A stretch of 64,000 nt of DNA from Rhodoferax lithotrophicus (GTDB taxonomy: Bacteria > Pseudomonadota > Gammaproteobacteria > Burkholderiales > Burkholderiaceae_C). The position numbers were made by a program, and so were the translations under genes. The stretch covers positions 4,113,989-4,177,988 of the forward strand of contig NZ_AP024238.1 of assembly GCF_019973615.1 (NCBI RefSeq). Direction: 5' to 3'. A model generated the notes under the pieces. It did no database searches, was not told where the DNA came from, and saw only the letters and a program-made list of their open reading frames with translations. This document shows positions 17,166 to 25,363 of this stretch, piece after piece; position 1 is the stretch's first letter, and each line of letters begins with the position of its first letter.

Positions 17166-17981
17166 ATGACAGAGTCCATAATTCACCACATTTGCGTGGC
17201 TGGTGCCAGCGGGCGCATGGGGCGCATGTTGATCGAAGCAGTCTCAAAAGCCGATGACTGCAAGCTCAGCGGAGCCCTGGATGTGACCACCAGTCCGGCT
17301 GTAGGCGTAGACCCTGCAGCTTTTCTTGGAATCCATAGTGGCATTGCCATCACCGCTGATTTGCCCACGGGTCTGGCCCACGCCGATGCACTGATTGATT
17401 TCACACGCCCCGAAGGCACTTTGGCGCATTTACAGGTGTGTCGCGCACTCGGTGTTAATGCCGTCATTGGCACCACCGGATTCAGTGATGCGCAAAAGCT
17501 GGAAATTGCCGAACTTGCAAAAAACATTGCCATTGTGATGGCCCCCAACATGAGCGTGGGTGTGAATGTCACCCTCAAGCTGTTGGAACTTGCCGCCAAA
17601 TCCCTCAGCACGGGTTACGACATTGAAATCATCGAAGCACATCACCGCCATAAGGTGGATGCACCCTCAGGCACGGCCTTGAAAATGGGTGAAGTGATTG
17701 CGGGCGCACTGGGTCGCGATCTCAAAGACTGTGCTGTTTATGCACGACAAGGCGTGACCGGAGAGCGCGATCCATCGAGCATTGGTTTTGCCACCATTCG
17801 TGGGGGCGACATTGTGGGCGACCACACTGTGTTGTTTGCAGGTACCGGGGAGCGTATTGAAATCAGCCACAAATCGGGCAGCCGCGTGTCTTACGCAGAG
17901 GGCAGCTTGCGTGCTGTACGGTTCTTGAAGGGACGCAAATCCGGCCTCTTCGACATGACCGACGTATTGAACCTGAAATGA
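17166..17981 (+). CDS. dapB: 4-hydroxy-tetrahydrodipicolinate reductase
   Basis: Reduces the cyclic product of DapA on the path to diaminopimelate and lysine, using NADPH or NADH. Length is 271 residues. The nucleotide-binding motif VAGASGRMGRML (about 11-22), the catalytic stretch EIIEAHHRHKVDAPSGTAL (about 158-176) and GATIRGGD-like ATIRGGDIVG are intact. Its 3' end overlaps the exbB-like gene by four bases. A second, divergent DapB-like protein is found near 52 kb. This copy is the complete canonical one and should be the biosynthetic enzyme. Confidence 0.96.
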   Translation: MTESIIHHICVAGASGRMGRMLIEAVSKADDCKLSGALDVTTSPAVGVDPAAFLGIHSGIAITADLPTGLAHADALIDFTRPEGTLAHLQVCRALGVNAVIGTTGFSDAQKLEIAELAKNIAIVMAPNMSVGVNVTLKLLELAAKSLSTGYDIEIIEAHHRHKVDAPSGTALKMGEVIAGALGRDLKDCAVYARQGVTGERDPSSIGFATIRGGDIVGDHTVLFAGTGERIEISHKSGSRVSYAEGSLRAVRFLKGRKSGLFDMTDVLNLK

Positions 17982-18640
17982 ATTTGGCCCAGTTTTTCTG
18001 GCAAGGTGATGCCTTGACACGCTCAGTAGCGTTGTTACTGTTGGCCATGTCAGTGGGAAGTTGGGTGGTGATTTTGTGGAAATCCTGGTTGCTGCACCGT
18101 GCCAGTGGTGATGTGGCACGTTGTGTGGCAGCGTTCTGGCAATCGACCAATGTAGAGGAAGCCAGTCTGAAAATCAAGGCTTTTGACCGTGGAGCGCTTG
18201 TTCTGCCTATGGTGGAAGCTATCAAAATTGAACCTGATGACACGCTGGCCTGCGTAGGTAACCGCGCCCAACAGTTAACTCGCGTCTTGCGTAATGCCTT
18301 GCATGGAGCGCTTGCCAAACTCCAGCACGGCCAGGTTTTATTGGCCACAGTGGGGGCCACTGCACCATTTGTAGGATTGTTGGGCACCGTGTGGGGCATC
18401 TACCATGCACTGATTGGCATTGCCAATGCAGGTCAAGTCACCATCGACAAAATTTCCGGCCCGGTCGGCGAATCTTTGATCATGACAGCAGCGGGCTTGA
18501 TGGTAGCCATTCCAGCAGTCTTGGCCTTCAACGTGCTCGGCCGTGCGGTAACACGCATTGAAGCTGAACTCGAAGGCTTTGCCCGCGACCTGCGCGAACT
18601 TGGCAACGCTGGCCTGGATACCATCGCGGTCAAGCGTTAA
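17978..18640 (+). CDS. exbB: MotA/TolQ/ExbB proton channel family protein
   Basis: Inner-membrane stator subunit that uses the proton gradient to energise outer-membrane processes through an ExbD/TolR partner. Length is 220 residues with three helices: near the N-terminus (about 14-32), 117-145 and 158-182. The stretch VGATAPFVGLLGTVWGIYHA is the family signature. It is coupled to dapB by a 4-base overlap and followed at 15 bases by its ExbD partner. No TonB gene is adjacent, so ExbB and TolQ are both possible; the small gene size favours ExbB. Confidence 0.85.
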   Translation: MNLAQFFWQGDALTRSVALLLLAMSVGSWVVILWKSWLLHRASGDVARCVAAFWQSTNVEEASLKIKAFDRGALVLPMVEAIKIEPDDTLACVGNRAQQLTRVLRNALHGALAKLQHGQVLLATVGATAPFVGLLGTVWGIYHALIGIANAGQVTIDKISGPVGESLIMTAAGLMVAIPAVLAFNVLGRAVTRIEAELEGFARDLRELGNAGLDTIAVKR

Positions 18641-18655
18641 AGGCTCTTACACATC

Positions 18656-19117
18656 ATGTCATTTGGCCGCCTGGATTGCGCTGCGGGCTCACAACCCATG
18701 AGTGACATCAACATGACCCCTTTGATTGATGTGATGTTGGTCTTGGTGGTCATTTTCATCATCACCGCCCCCCTTTTGACTAGTTCGATCAAACTGGACT
18801 TACCCCAAACCGACGCAGCCAAGGCTGGGGATGCCCCCAAGTCGGTGACGGTGGTGATGGACGCTGCTGGCCAAATTTACCTGAAAGACCAACCCGTGAC
18901 GCTGGATGAACTGGCACGGCAACTCAACTCGTCGGCTTCAGCCAATCCACAAACCGAAGTGCTGCTACGCGCCGACCAAGTGGTGCCCTATGGCCGCGTG
19001 GTTGAAGTGATGGGTGCCGCGCAAAAAGCCGGATTAAACCGTATTGGCTTTGTCGCAGATGCGACGGCATCAGCGAAGACTGGGGTAGTGGAATCCACGC
19101 CTGCAGTCAAACCCTAA
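18656..19117 (+). CDS. exbD: ExbD/TolR family biopolymer transport protein
   Basis: Partner of the ExbB-type channel, 153 residues. A short cytoplasmic stretch leads to the signature DINMTPLIDVMLVLVVIFII (about residues 18-37), where the Asp in the membrane helix carries the proton. The periplasmic domain follows, with LLRADQVVPYGRVVEVM (about 107-123). The pair is upstream of leuS with a 55-base gap, a common arrangement in Comamonadaceae. Confidence 0.88.
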   Translation: MSFGRLDCAAGSQPMSDINMTPLIDVMLVLVVIFIITAPLLTSSIKLDLPQTDAAKAGDAPKSVTVVMDAAGQIYLKDQPVTLDELARQLNSSASANPQTEVLLRADQVVPYGRVVEVMGAAQKAGLNRIGFVADATASAKTGVVESTPAVKP

Positions 19118-19172
19118 AATTCACACCTATCTCAAGCCAAGTCGGCCGCAAATGCCGCATCTTCTGACTGCC

Positions 19173-21938
19173 ATGCAAGACAAATACAACCACCTCGATG
19201 TTGAACCCGCTGCCCAAGCCCATTGGACGGCGCTGGATGCTTACCGCGTGACTGAAAACGCACTGGACGTTAACGGCAAACCCAAGAAAAAGTTCTACGC
19301 CTGCTCCATGCTGCCCTACCCCAGCGGCAAGTTACACATGGGCCATGTGCGCAACTACACCATCAACGACATGCTGACGCGCCAGCTGCGCATGCAGGGC
19401 TACAACGTGCTGATGCCCATGGGCTGGGATGCCTTTGGCCTGCCGGCGGAAAACGCCGCGCTGAAAAACGGTGTGCCACCGGCCCAATGGACGTTTGAGA
19501 ACATCGCCTACATGAAGGGCCAGATGCAGGCCATGGGCCTGGCCATCGACTGGAGCCGCGAAGTGGCCACCTGCACGCCCGAGTACTACAAGTGGAACCA
19601 GTGGCTGTTTTTGAAAATGCTCGAAAAAGGCATTGCCTACCGCAAGACCCAGGTCGTCAACTGGGACCCGGTGGACATGACCGTGCTGGCCAATGAGCAG
19701 GTCATTGATGGCAAAGGCTGGCGCACCGGAGCGGTGGTCGAAAAACGCGAAATTCCGGGCTACTACCTGGCCATCACCCAGTACGCCGATGAGCTGCTGG
19801 CCAACGTCACCGGCGACAACATGCCCGGCTGGCCCGAGCGCGTCAAGCTGATGCAGGAAAACTGGATTGGCAAGTCTGAAGGTGTGCGTTTTGCCTTCAC
19901 CCACGACATCAAGGGCGCTGACGGTGCGCTGATCGGTGACGGCAAGATGTACATCTTCACCACCCGCGCCGACACCATCATGGGCGTGACCTTCTGCGCG
20001 GTGGCCGCTGAACACCCGCTGGCTGTGCACGCCGCCACCCGCAATCCGGCGCTGGCAGCCTTCATTGAAGAATGCAAAAAGGGCGGTACCACCGAGGCGG
20101 AACTGGCTTTGAAAGAAAAAGTCGGCATGCCGACCGGCTTGTTTGTCACCCATCCGCTGACCGGCAAGCAGGTTGAAGTCTGGGTCGGCAATTACGTGCT
20201 GATGAGCTACGGTGACGGTGCGGTGATGGGTGTGCCAGCGCACGACGAGCGCGACTTTGCGTTCGCCCAGAAATACGGCTTAACAATAAAGCCGGTATAT
20301 AGGCTACATAGCATAGTCCCAGCGGCGAAGGATGGAGAGCATGGTACCGATATCAGGAATGTTGATCCCGATGGGGAGTGGCGCGATTGGTATGGCTTGA
20401 AGCCTGGTGACCCGCGAGAGGACGGTGATCATGAGCTTATTAACTCTGGCAAATACGATGGGCTGCCTTATAAAGAGGCAATCAATGCGGTTGCCGCCGA
20501 CCTGTCCGCCCTGGGCCTGGGTGAGAAAAAAGTCACCTGGCGCTTGCGCGACTGGGGCGTGAGCCGCCAGCGTTACTGGGGCACACCGATCCCGATCATC
20601 CATTGTGAGGAACACGGCGCGGTGCCGGTGCCCGAGAAAGACCTGCCGGTAGTGCTGCCGCAAGACTGCATCCCAGACGGTTCTGGCAACCCGCTGCACA
20701 AACACGAGGGCTTCCACGCTGGTGTCACCTGCCCGGTCTGTGGCAAGCCAGCCCGGCGCGAAACCGACACCATGGACACCTTCGTGGATTCATCCTGGTA
20801 CTTCATGCGCTACTGCGATTCGACCAACTCAGAGAAGATGGTGGCCGAGGGTGCGGACTACTGGATGCCGATGGACCAGTACATCGGCGGCATCGAACAC
20901 GCCATCCTGCACCTGTTGTACGCCCGCTTCTGGACCAAGGTGATGCGTGACCTGGGTCTCGTCAAGGTGGATGAGCCCTTCACCAAGCTGCTCACCCAAG
21001 GCATGGTGCTGAACCACATCTACAGCCGCCGCACCGACAAGGGTGGCAAAGACTATTTCTGGCCCAGCGATGTGGAGCACGTGTTGGACGACGCGGGCAA
21101 GGTGACTGGCGCGCGCCTGATCAAGGCCGTGGGAGATCTGCCGGTGGGTACACCCATTGACTATGAGGGCGTGGGCACCATGTCCAAGTCGAAAAACAAC
21201 GGCGTGGACCCGCAGGACCTGATCGAAAAATACGGTGCTGACACCGCCCGCCTGTACACCATGTTCACCGCTCCACCCGAGGCCACGCTGGAGTGGAACG
21301 ACGCGGCGGTGGAGGGCAGCTACCGTTTCCTGCGCCGGGTGTGGAATTTTGGTGTCAAATTGTTAGCTATTGATTCTGTAGCTGCTGACGCAAGTGTTAT
21401 AAGCGCTACAAGCCTGAAAGATGTTGAATTCGGGAAAGAGGCGAAGGCCTTGCGGCTGGAAATCCACAGTGTGCTCAAGCAGGTGGACTACGACTACCAG
21501 CGTATGCAGTACAACACCGTGGTATCTGGCTGCATGAAAATGATCAATGCGCTGGAAGACTTCAAGGCCACGGACTGCGCCGGTGCGCAAGTGGCGCTGA
21601 TCGAAGGTTTTGGCATTTTGCTGCGTTGCCTGTACCCGGCTACGCCGCACATCGCCCACACCTTGTGGTCAGAACTGGGTTACGCCAAGCCATTGGGCGA
21701 TTTGCTGGATACACCCTGGCCCAGGGTCGACCCCAGCGCCCTGGTACAGGACGAGATCGAACTCATGCTGCAAGTGAATGGCAAGCTGCGTGGCTCTATG
21801 GTGGTCAGTGCCAGTGCGGACAAAGCGGCTATCGAACAAGCGGCACTGGCCAACGAGGTGTTCCTGAAGCTGGCCAATGGCGCGGCACCGAAGAAGGTGA
21901 TTGTGGTGCCAGGCCGCTTGGTGAATCTGGTGGTTTAA
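19173..21938 (+). CDS. leuS: Leucyl-tRNA synthetase, with an atypical internal patch and an in-frame repeat
   Basis: Class I synthetase charging tRNA-Leu. Length is 921 residues from ATG 19173 (MQDKYNHLD); an in-frame ATG at 19152 would add seven residues. The HIGH motif appears as HMGH in PSGKLHMGHVRNY, and KMSKS as TMSKSKNN. The CP1 editing domain, the DWGVSRQRYWGTPIP motif and the anticodon-binding end are all present. Two oddities: bases 20280 to about 20485 use codons rare elsewhere in the gene (ATA, AGG, TTA, CTA) and code a longer CP1 segment than usual; and 21357-21430 is a copy of the dispersed repeat, read in frame. The frame is open throughout and the enzyme should be functional. 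Confidence 0.96.
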   Translation: MQDKYNHLDVEPAAQAHWTALDAYRVTENALDVNGKPKKKFYACSMLPYPSGKLHMGHVRNYTINDMLTRQLRMQGYNVLMPMGWDAFGLPAENAALKNGVPPAQWTFENIAYMKGQMQAMGLAIDWSREVATCTPEYYKWNQWLFLKMLEKGIAYRKTQVVNWDPVDMTVLANEQVIDGKGWRTGAVVEKREIPGYYLAITQYADELLANVTGDNMPGWPERVKLMQENWIGKSEGVRFAFTHDIKGADGALIGDGKMYIFTTRADTIMGVTFCAVAAEHPLAVHAATRNPALAAFIEECKKGGTTEAELALKEKVGMPTGLFVTHPLTGKQVEVWVGNYVLMSYGDGAVMGVPAHDERDFAFAQKYGLTIKPVYRLHSIVPAAKDGEHGTDIRNVDPDGEWRDWYGLKPGDPREDGDHELINSGKYDGLPYKEAINAVAADLSALGLGEKKVTWRLRDWGVSRQRYWGTPIPIIHCEEHGAVPVPEKDLPVVLPQDCIPDGSGNPLHKHEGFHAGVTCPVCGKPARRETDTMDTFVDSSWYFMRYCDSTNSEKMVAEGADYWMPMDQYIGGIEHAILHLLYARFWTKVMRDLGLVKVDEPFTKLLTQGMVLNHIYSRRTDKGGKDYFWPSDVEHVLDDAGKVTGARLIKAVGDLPVGTPIDYEGVGTMSKSKNNGVDPQDLIEKYGADTARLYTMFTAPPEATLEWNDAAVEGSYRFLRRVWNFGVKLLAIDSVAADASVISATSLKDVEFGKEAKALRLEIHSVLKQVDYDYQRMQYNTVVSGCMKMINALEDFKATDCAGAQVALIEGFGILLRCLYPATPHIAHTLWSELGYAKPLGDLLDTPWPRVDPSALVQDEIELMLQVNGKLRGSMVVSASADKAAIEQAALANEVFLKLANGAAPKKVIVVPGRLVNLVV
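21357..21430 (+). repeat. Dispersed short repeat, copy 2 (in frame inside leuS)
   Basis: TAGCTGCTGACGCAAGTG, TATAAGCGCTACAAGCC and flanks (core 21379-21414) match the family core. It codes about 24 residues (VAADASVISATS in the middle) between the catalytic core and the anticodon-binding domain, after RRVWNFGVK. Confidence 0.7.
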
Positions 21939-21941
21939 ACC

Positions 21942-22490
21942 ATGCACGCCCCCCTGCCCCAAGCCAGTTTGACCATTCGGTCACGCCGCACTGCCTTGCA
22001 GTGGATGGCACTGACTGCCGCCAGTACCACACTGGCAGGCTGCGGTTTCAGACTGCGTGGCAGCCAGGCGTTTGCCTTCAGCCGGATTGCCATCATGCCC
22101 CACCCGGGCGGGGGCGTGGCACAAGAGCTGCGCCGTTCGTTTGGCGACGCAGTTCATGTGCTGACCGTAGATGAGCCCATCTCTCAAGCGCAACTGGTGC
22201 TGGATGTGGGCAATGAGCTGCGAGAAAAAGTGGTGGTGGGGGTCAATACCTCAGGTCAGGTGCGTGAATTCCAGTTGCGCCTGCGCGTTCAACTGCGCCT
22301 GCGTAACGCCAAGGGCAAAGCTCTGATTGAAGGTGTTGAGATTTCCCAACAACGTGAAATCAACTTCAATGAAACCGCCGTCCTGGCCAAGGAAGCTGAA
22401 GAGGTCTTGCTCTACCGAGACATGCAATCTGACATTGTTCAGCAAATCCTGCGCCGTCTGGTCACGGTTCAAGCGTCTCAACTGGATTGA
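21942..22490 (+). CDS. lptE: LPS-assembly lipoprotein LptE
   Basis: Outer-membrane lipoprotein that plugs LptD and completes the LPS export bridge. Length is 182 residues. An N-terminal signal with a twin-arginine-like start (SRRTALQW) ends in the lipobox LAGC, followed by the family hallmark GFRLRGS. The later conserved part AEEVLLYRDMQSDIVQQILRRL is typical. It begins 3 bases after the leuS stop. holA would normally follow directly, but here an ornithine cyclodeaminase/Lrp pair separates the two. Confidence 0.93.
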   Translation: MHAPLPQASLTIRSRRTALQWMALTAASTTLAGCGFRLRGSQAFAFSRIAIMPHPGGGVAQELRRSFGDAVHVLTVDEPISQAQLVLDVGNELREKVVVGVNTSGQVREFQLRLRVQLRLRNAKGKALIEGVEISQQREINFNETAVLAKEAEEVLLYRDMQSDIVQQILRRLVTVQASQLD

Positions 22491-22522
22491 TTCAGGCCCC
22501 GCAAATGCGGTTTCAGATGAGG

Positions 22523-22540
22523 CCCTGCCTGCAGGCAGGG
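22523..22540. repeat. Perfect 18-base palindrome after lptE
   Basis: CCCTGCCTGCAGGCAGGG is its own reverse complement. It lies 33 bases after the lptE stop, at the left edge of the inserted cyclodeaminase/Lrp cassette, and is preceded by a smaller hairpin (CCGCA-AA-TGCGG, 22499-22510). No T run follows, so it is not a standard terminator. Confidence 0.6.
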
Positions 22541-22586
22541 CGAACCATCACCACCCCAACCGGTGCCTGGGCAGAGAATCCTGATT

Positions 22587-23711
22587 TCATGCCAGCGTTT
22601 CCTCTGCAGCCAGTGTGGTGCGGTGAGCTTTGTTCCTTTGAACAAACGCCAAGTCTTGCGCAGGTTTGATCAAGCCATACAAATCTTTCGGGTCAGCCAG
22701 CTGCGGAATCAGGTCAATCGGTGTGACCAGGCCGAGTGCCCGAGCTTGGGCCCACATGTAACGCAACGCTGAAAAATCCTCCATGGCAAACCCCACGGAG
22801 TCAAACATCGTGACTTGTGCGGCATGATCGCGTCCGACCTGGTTGCCCGCCAGCACCTGCCACAACTCGGTCACCGGAAAATCCGCAGGTAAGTGCTGCA
22901 AATCACCTTCGATGCGGGTTTGGGGCTCGTACTCCACAAACACTTTGGAGCCACGTAGCACATCGGGGTGGATTTCGGTCTTGCCAGGGCAGTCTCCGCC
23001 CACACCGTTGATGTGCATGCCGGGCTCCAGCATGTTGGCGCTGATGATGGTGGCATTGGTTTTGTCGGCAGTGATGGTGGTCACAATGTCGGCCCCACGC
23101 ACCGCCTCGGCCACACTGGTACAGGTTGTCAGGCGGAGTTGGGCGGCATCCGGGTTGTGGCGCAGGTTGTGCAGCAACTTGGCGGTGGCTTGCGGGTCAA
23201 TGTCGTACAGACGAATTTCTTCAATGCCCACCAGAAGGTGAAACGCCAGCGCCTGAAACTCACTTTGTGCGCCGTTGCCAATCAAGGCCATCACCCGGCT
23301 GTCCGGCCGGGCCAGGGCCAGGGCGGCCACGGCGGAGGTGGCCGCCGTGCGCAGGGCTGTGGTCAGGGTCATCTCGCTGATCAGGCGCGGGATGCCCGTG
23401 GCCACATCGGCCAGCACCCCAAAAGCCATCACCGTGGACAGCCCCTGCGCCGTGTTTTTAGGGTGGCCGTTGACATATTTGAAGCTGTAGTGGCGGGTAT
23501 CGGCAATCGGCATCAACTCAATCACACCATCCTGAGAATGGCTGGCCAGCCGGGCCGATTTGTCAAAACAGGGCCAGCGCACAAAGTCGTCTTCAATGGT
23601 GTCGGCCAGGCCGCGCAAGGTGGCGGCCATGCCTTGCCACCCCACGATGCGGGCAATGTCTTGCGGGCTCAGAAACAGCGTGTGTTGTGAGAGCGTGTGG
23701 GTAATGTTCAT
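22587..23711 (-). CDS. Ornithine cyclodeaminase/mu-crystallin family protein
   Basis: NAD-dependent enzyme family; the best-known reaction converts ornithine to proline and ammonia. Length is 374 residues from ATG 23711 (MNITHTLSQ); an in-frame start at 23774 would add 21 residues and run into the promoter. The Rossmann stretch ALIGNGAQSEFQALAF (about 143-158) and the region with GADIVTTITADKTNATI and HINGVGGDCPGKTEI match ornithine cyclodeaminase rather than alanine dehydrogenase or ectoine-type relatives. It is divergent from an Lrp/AsnC regulator, the typical control partner. The pair interrupts the lptE-holA order. Confidence 0.88.
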   Translation of the reverse strand: MNITHTLSQHTLFLSPQDIARIVGWQGMAATLRGLADTIEDDFVRWPCFDKSARLASHSQDGVIELMPIADTRHYSFKYVNGHPKNTAQGLSTVMAFGVLADVATGIPRLISEMTLTTALRTAATSAVAALALARPDSRVMALIGNGAQSEFQALAFHLLVGIEEIRLYDIDPQATAKLLHNLRHNPDAAQLRLTTCTSVAEAVRGADIVTTITADKTNATIISANMLEPGMHINGVGGDCPGKTEIHPDVLRGSKVFVEYEPQTRIEGDLQHLPADFPVTELWQVLAGNQVGRDHAAQVTMFDSVGFAMEDFSALRYMWAQARALGLVTPIDLIPQLADPKDLYGLIKPAQDLAFVQRNKAHRTTLAAEETLA

Positions 23712-23780
23712 GGTGTTTCTCAAGTCAATGAATGGATTGGCTAAAAGTGTCTCTCCCAAGTGAGACAAGCACAATCGCTA

Positions 23781-23806
23781 ATAATGTATAAAAAACGCTA
23801 CATAAT
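23781..23806. promoter_or_regulatory. Candidate Lrp-type operator between cyclodeaminase and regulator genes
   Basis: Imperfect inverted repeat ATAATGTA-N10-TACATAAT (one mismatch in the arms) in AT-rich sequence between the divergent promoters. Position and symmetry suit binding of the neighbouring Lrp-family protein, probably controlling both genes. Confidence 0.42.
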
Positions 23807-23834
23807 TAACGTTTTGATATAGATAACTATCACA

Positions 23835-24260
23835 ATGGATGAAACAGACCACCAACTGCTGGCTTTGCTTCGGCAAGATGCCCGTTTGAGCGTGGCGACA
23901 CTGGCGCAAAAACTCAAAGTATCACGTGGCACCGTCACCAACCGCATCCGCCGCATGGAAGACAGCGGCACCATCGTCGGCTACACCGTGCGCCTGCGCC
24001 CGGACGTGCAACACAACCAGATCATTGCCTGGATGAGCATTGCGGTGGATGGCAACCAGACCCGCGCCGTCATTGCCAATCTGCTGGGCGAGCCCGGCGT
24101 GGCCGCCCTGCATGACACCAATGGCCGCTGGGACTTGCTGGCCGAATTGCGCGCTGAAACCCTGCAAGAGCTGGCCAAGGTGCTGGAGCGCATCCGTTTG
24201 CTCAAAGGCATCAGCAGCACCGAAACCAGCATCCACCTGGAAACCTTTCGGGTGGCTTGA
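23835..24260 (+). CDS. Lrp/AsnC-family transcriptional regulator
   Basis: Amino-acid-responsive regulator of 141 residues. An N-terminal helix-turn-helix (DETDHQLLALLRQDARLSVATLAQ, quoted in part, then VSRGTVTNRIRRME, residues 31-44) is followed by the RAM ligand-binding domain. Divergent from the ornithine cyclodeaminase gene, it most likely controls that gene in response to ornithine or arginine. Its low-GC upstream region contrasts with the GC-rich coding sequence. Confidence 0.92.
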   Translation: MDETDHQLLALLRQDARLSVATLAQKLKVSRGTVTNRIRRMEDSGTIVGYTVRLRPDVQHNQIIAWMSIAVDGNQTRAVIANLLGEPGVAALHDTNGRWDLLAELRAETLQELAKVLERIRLLKGISSTETSIHLETFRVA

Positions 24261-24287
24261 ACGCCCGGCTGACTACACTTGCAGACT

Positions 24288-25352
24288 ATGCAACTCAACC
24301 CCACCCAGCTCAACCCCCATCTGGTCAAAGGCCTGAAAAGCCTCTATACCCTGCATGGCGATGAGCCCTTGCTGATCCAGGAGGCGCTGGATGCCATTCG
24401 TGTGGCAGCACGTTCCCAAGGATTCACCGAGCGTAGCTCATTCACTGTATCGGGAGCCCACTTTGACTGGAGCGAAGTGCTGGCCGCTGGCGGCAGTTTG
24501 AGCCTGTTTGCCGACAAACAAATCCTGGAACTGCGTATACCCAGCGGCAAGCCCGGCAAAGAAGGCAGCACCGCTTTGCAGCAGTTGGTCGAGCAATCCC
24601 GCGGCAATGACAGCACGCTGACGCTGGTGATCTTGCCCCGCCTGGATCGCATGACCAAGTCCAGTGCCTGGTTTGCGGCGCTGGAAAGCGGCATCACACT
24701 GGAAGTCAGCCCAGTGGAGCGCGCAGCTTTACCGCAGTGGATTGCCCAGCGTTTGGCGGCGCAAGGCCAGCGCGTCAAAACGGGGGAAGAAGGCCAACGC
24801 AGCTTGCAGTTTTTTGCTGACCGTGTAGAAGGCAACCTGCTGGCCGCCCATCAGGAAATTCAAAAAATGGCCTTGATTCACCCCGCTGGCGAGCTCAGTT
24901 TCGATCAGATCGAAAGTGCAGTGCTCAATGTGGCCCGGTTTGATGTATTCAAACTCAGTGAAGCGGTGCTGGCCGGCCAGTATGAGCGGGTGCAACGTAT
25001 GCTGGATGGCTTGCAGGCCGAGGGCGAGGCCGAGGTGCTGGTGCACTACACCCTGGCCGAAGACATTCGCGCCCTCAAGCGGGTCAAAGATGCCATGAGG
25101 CAAGGCAAGCCGCTGCCCATGGCGCTGCGTGAGCAACGCGTCTGGGGCAACAAGGAACGCTTGTTTGAGCGTGTGCTACCACGCCTGAGTGAAACCGCCT
25201 TGGCGCAACTGTTGCAGTCTGCGCACCAGGTGGACGGTATTGTCAAAGGTCTCAAGGTGGCAGATTGGCCCACCAATGGCTGGCAGGCCCTGGCACGGCT
25301 GGCGATGATGTTATGCAACCTGTGTGCCGTGAAACCAGCTCCCTCTAGATAA
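24288..25352 (+). CDS. holA: DNA polymerase III subunit delta
   Basis: Clamp-loader subunit that opens the beta clamp. Length is 354 residues from ATG 24288 (MQLNPTQLNPHL); a TTG three codons earlier is possible. Family features are YTLHGDEPLLIQEALDAIR near the start, GNLLAAHQEIQKMAL (about 180-194) and the C-terminal helical collar. holA usually follows leuS and lptE; here the cyclodeaminase/Lrp cassette lies between. Its stop is 11 bases from the end of the convergent broken manC. Confidence 0.94.
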   Translation: MQLNPTQLNPHLVKGLKSLYTLHGDEPLLIQEALDAIRVAARSQGFTERSSFTVSGAHFDWSEVLAAGGSLSLFADKQILELRIPSGKPGKEGSTALQQLVEQSRGNDSTLTLVILPRLDRMTKSSAWFAALESGITLEVSPVERAALPQWIAQRLAAQGQRVKTGEEGQRSLQFFADRVEGNLLAAHQEIQKMALIHPAGELSFDQIESAVLNVARFDVFKLSEAVLAGQYERVQRMLDGLQAEGEAEVLVHYTLAEDIRALKRVKDAMRQGKPLPMALREQRVWGNKERLFERVLPRLSETALAQLLQSAHQVDGIVKGLKVADWPTNGWQALARLAMMLCNLCAVKPAPSR

Positions 25353-25363
25353 AACGCTGATCA

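Noticed and set aside
19332..20243. 303-codon open frame on the minus strand opposite leuS
   Set aside because: Shadow of leuS; it ends where the codon usage of leuS changes, which explains its length.
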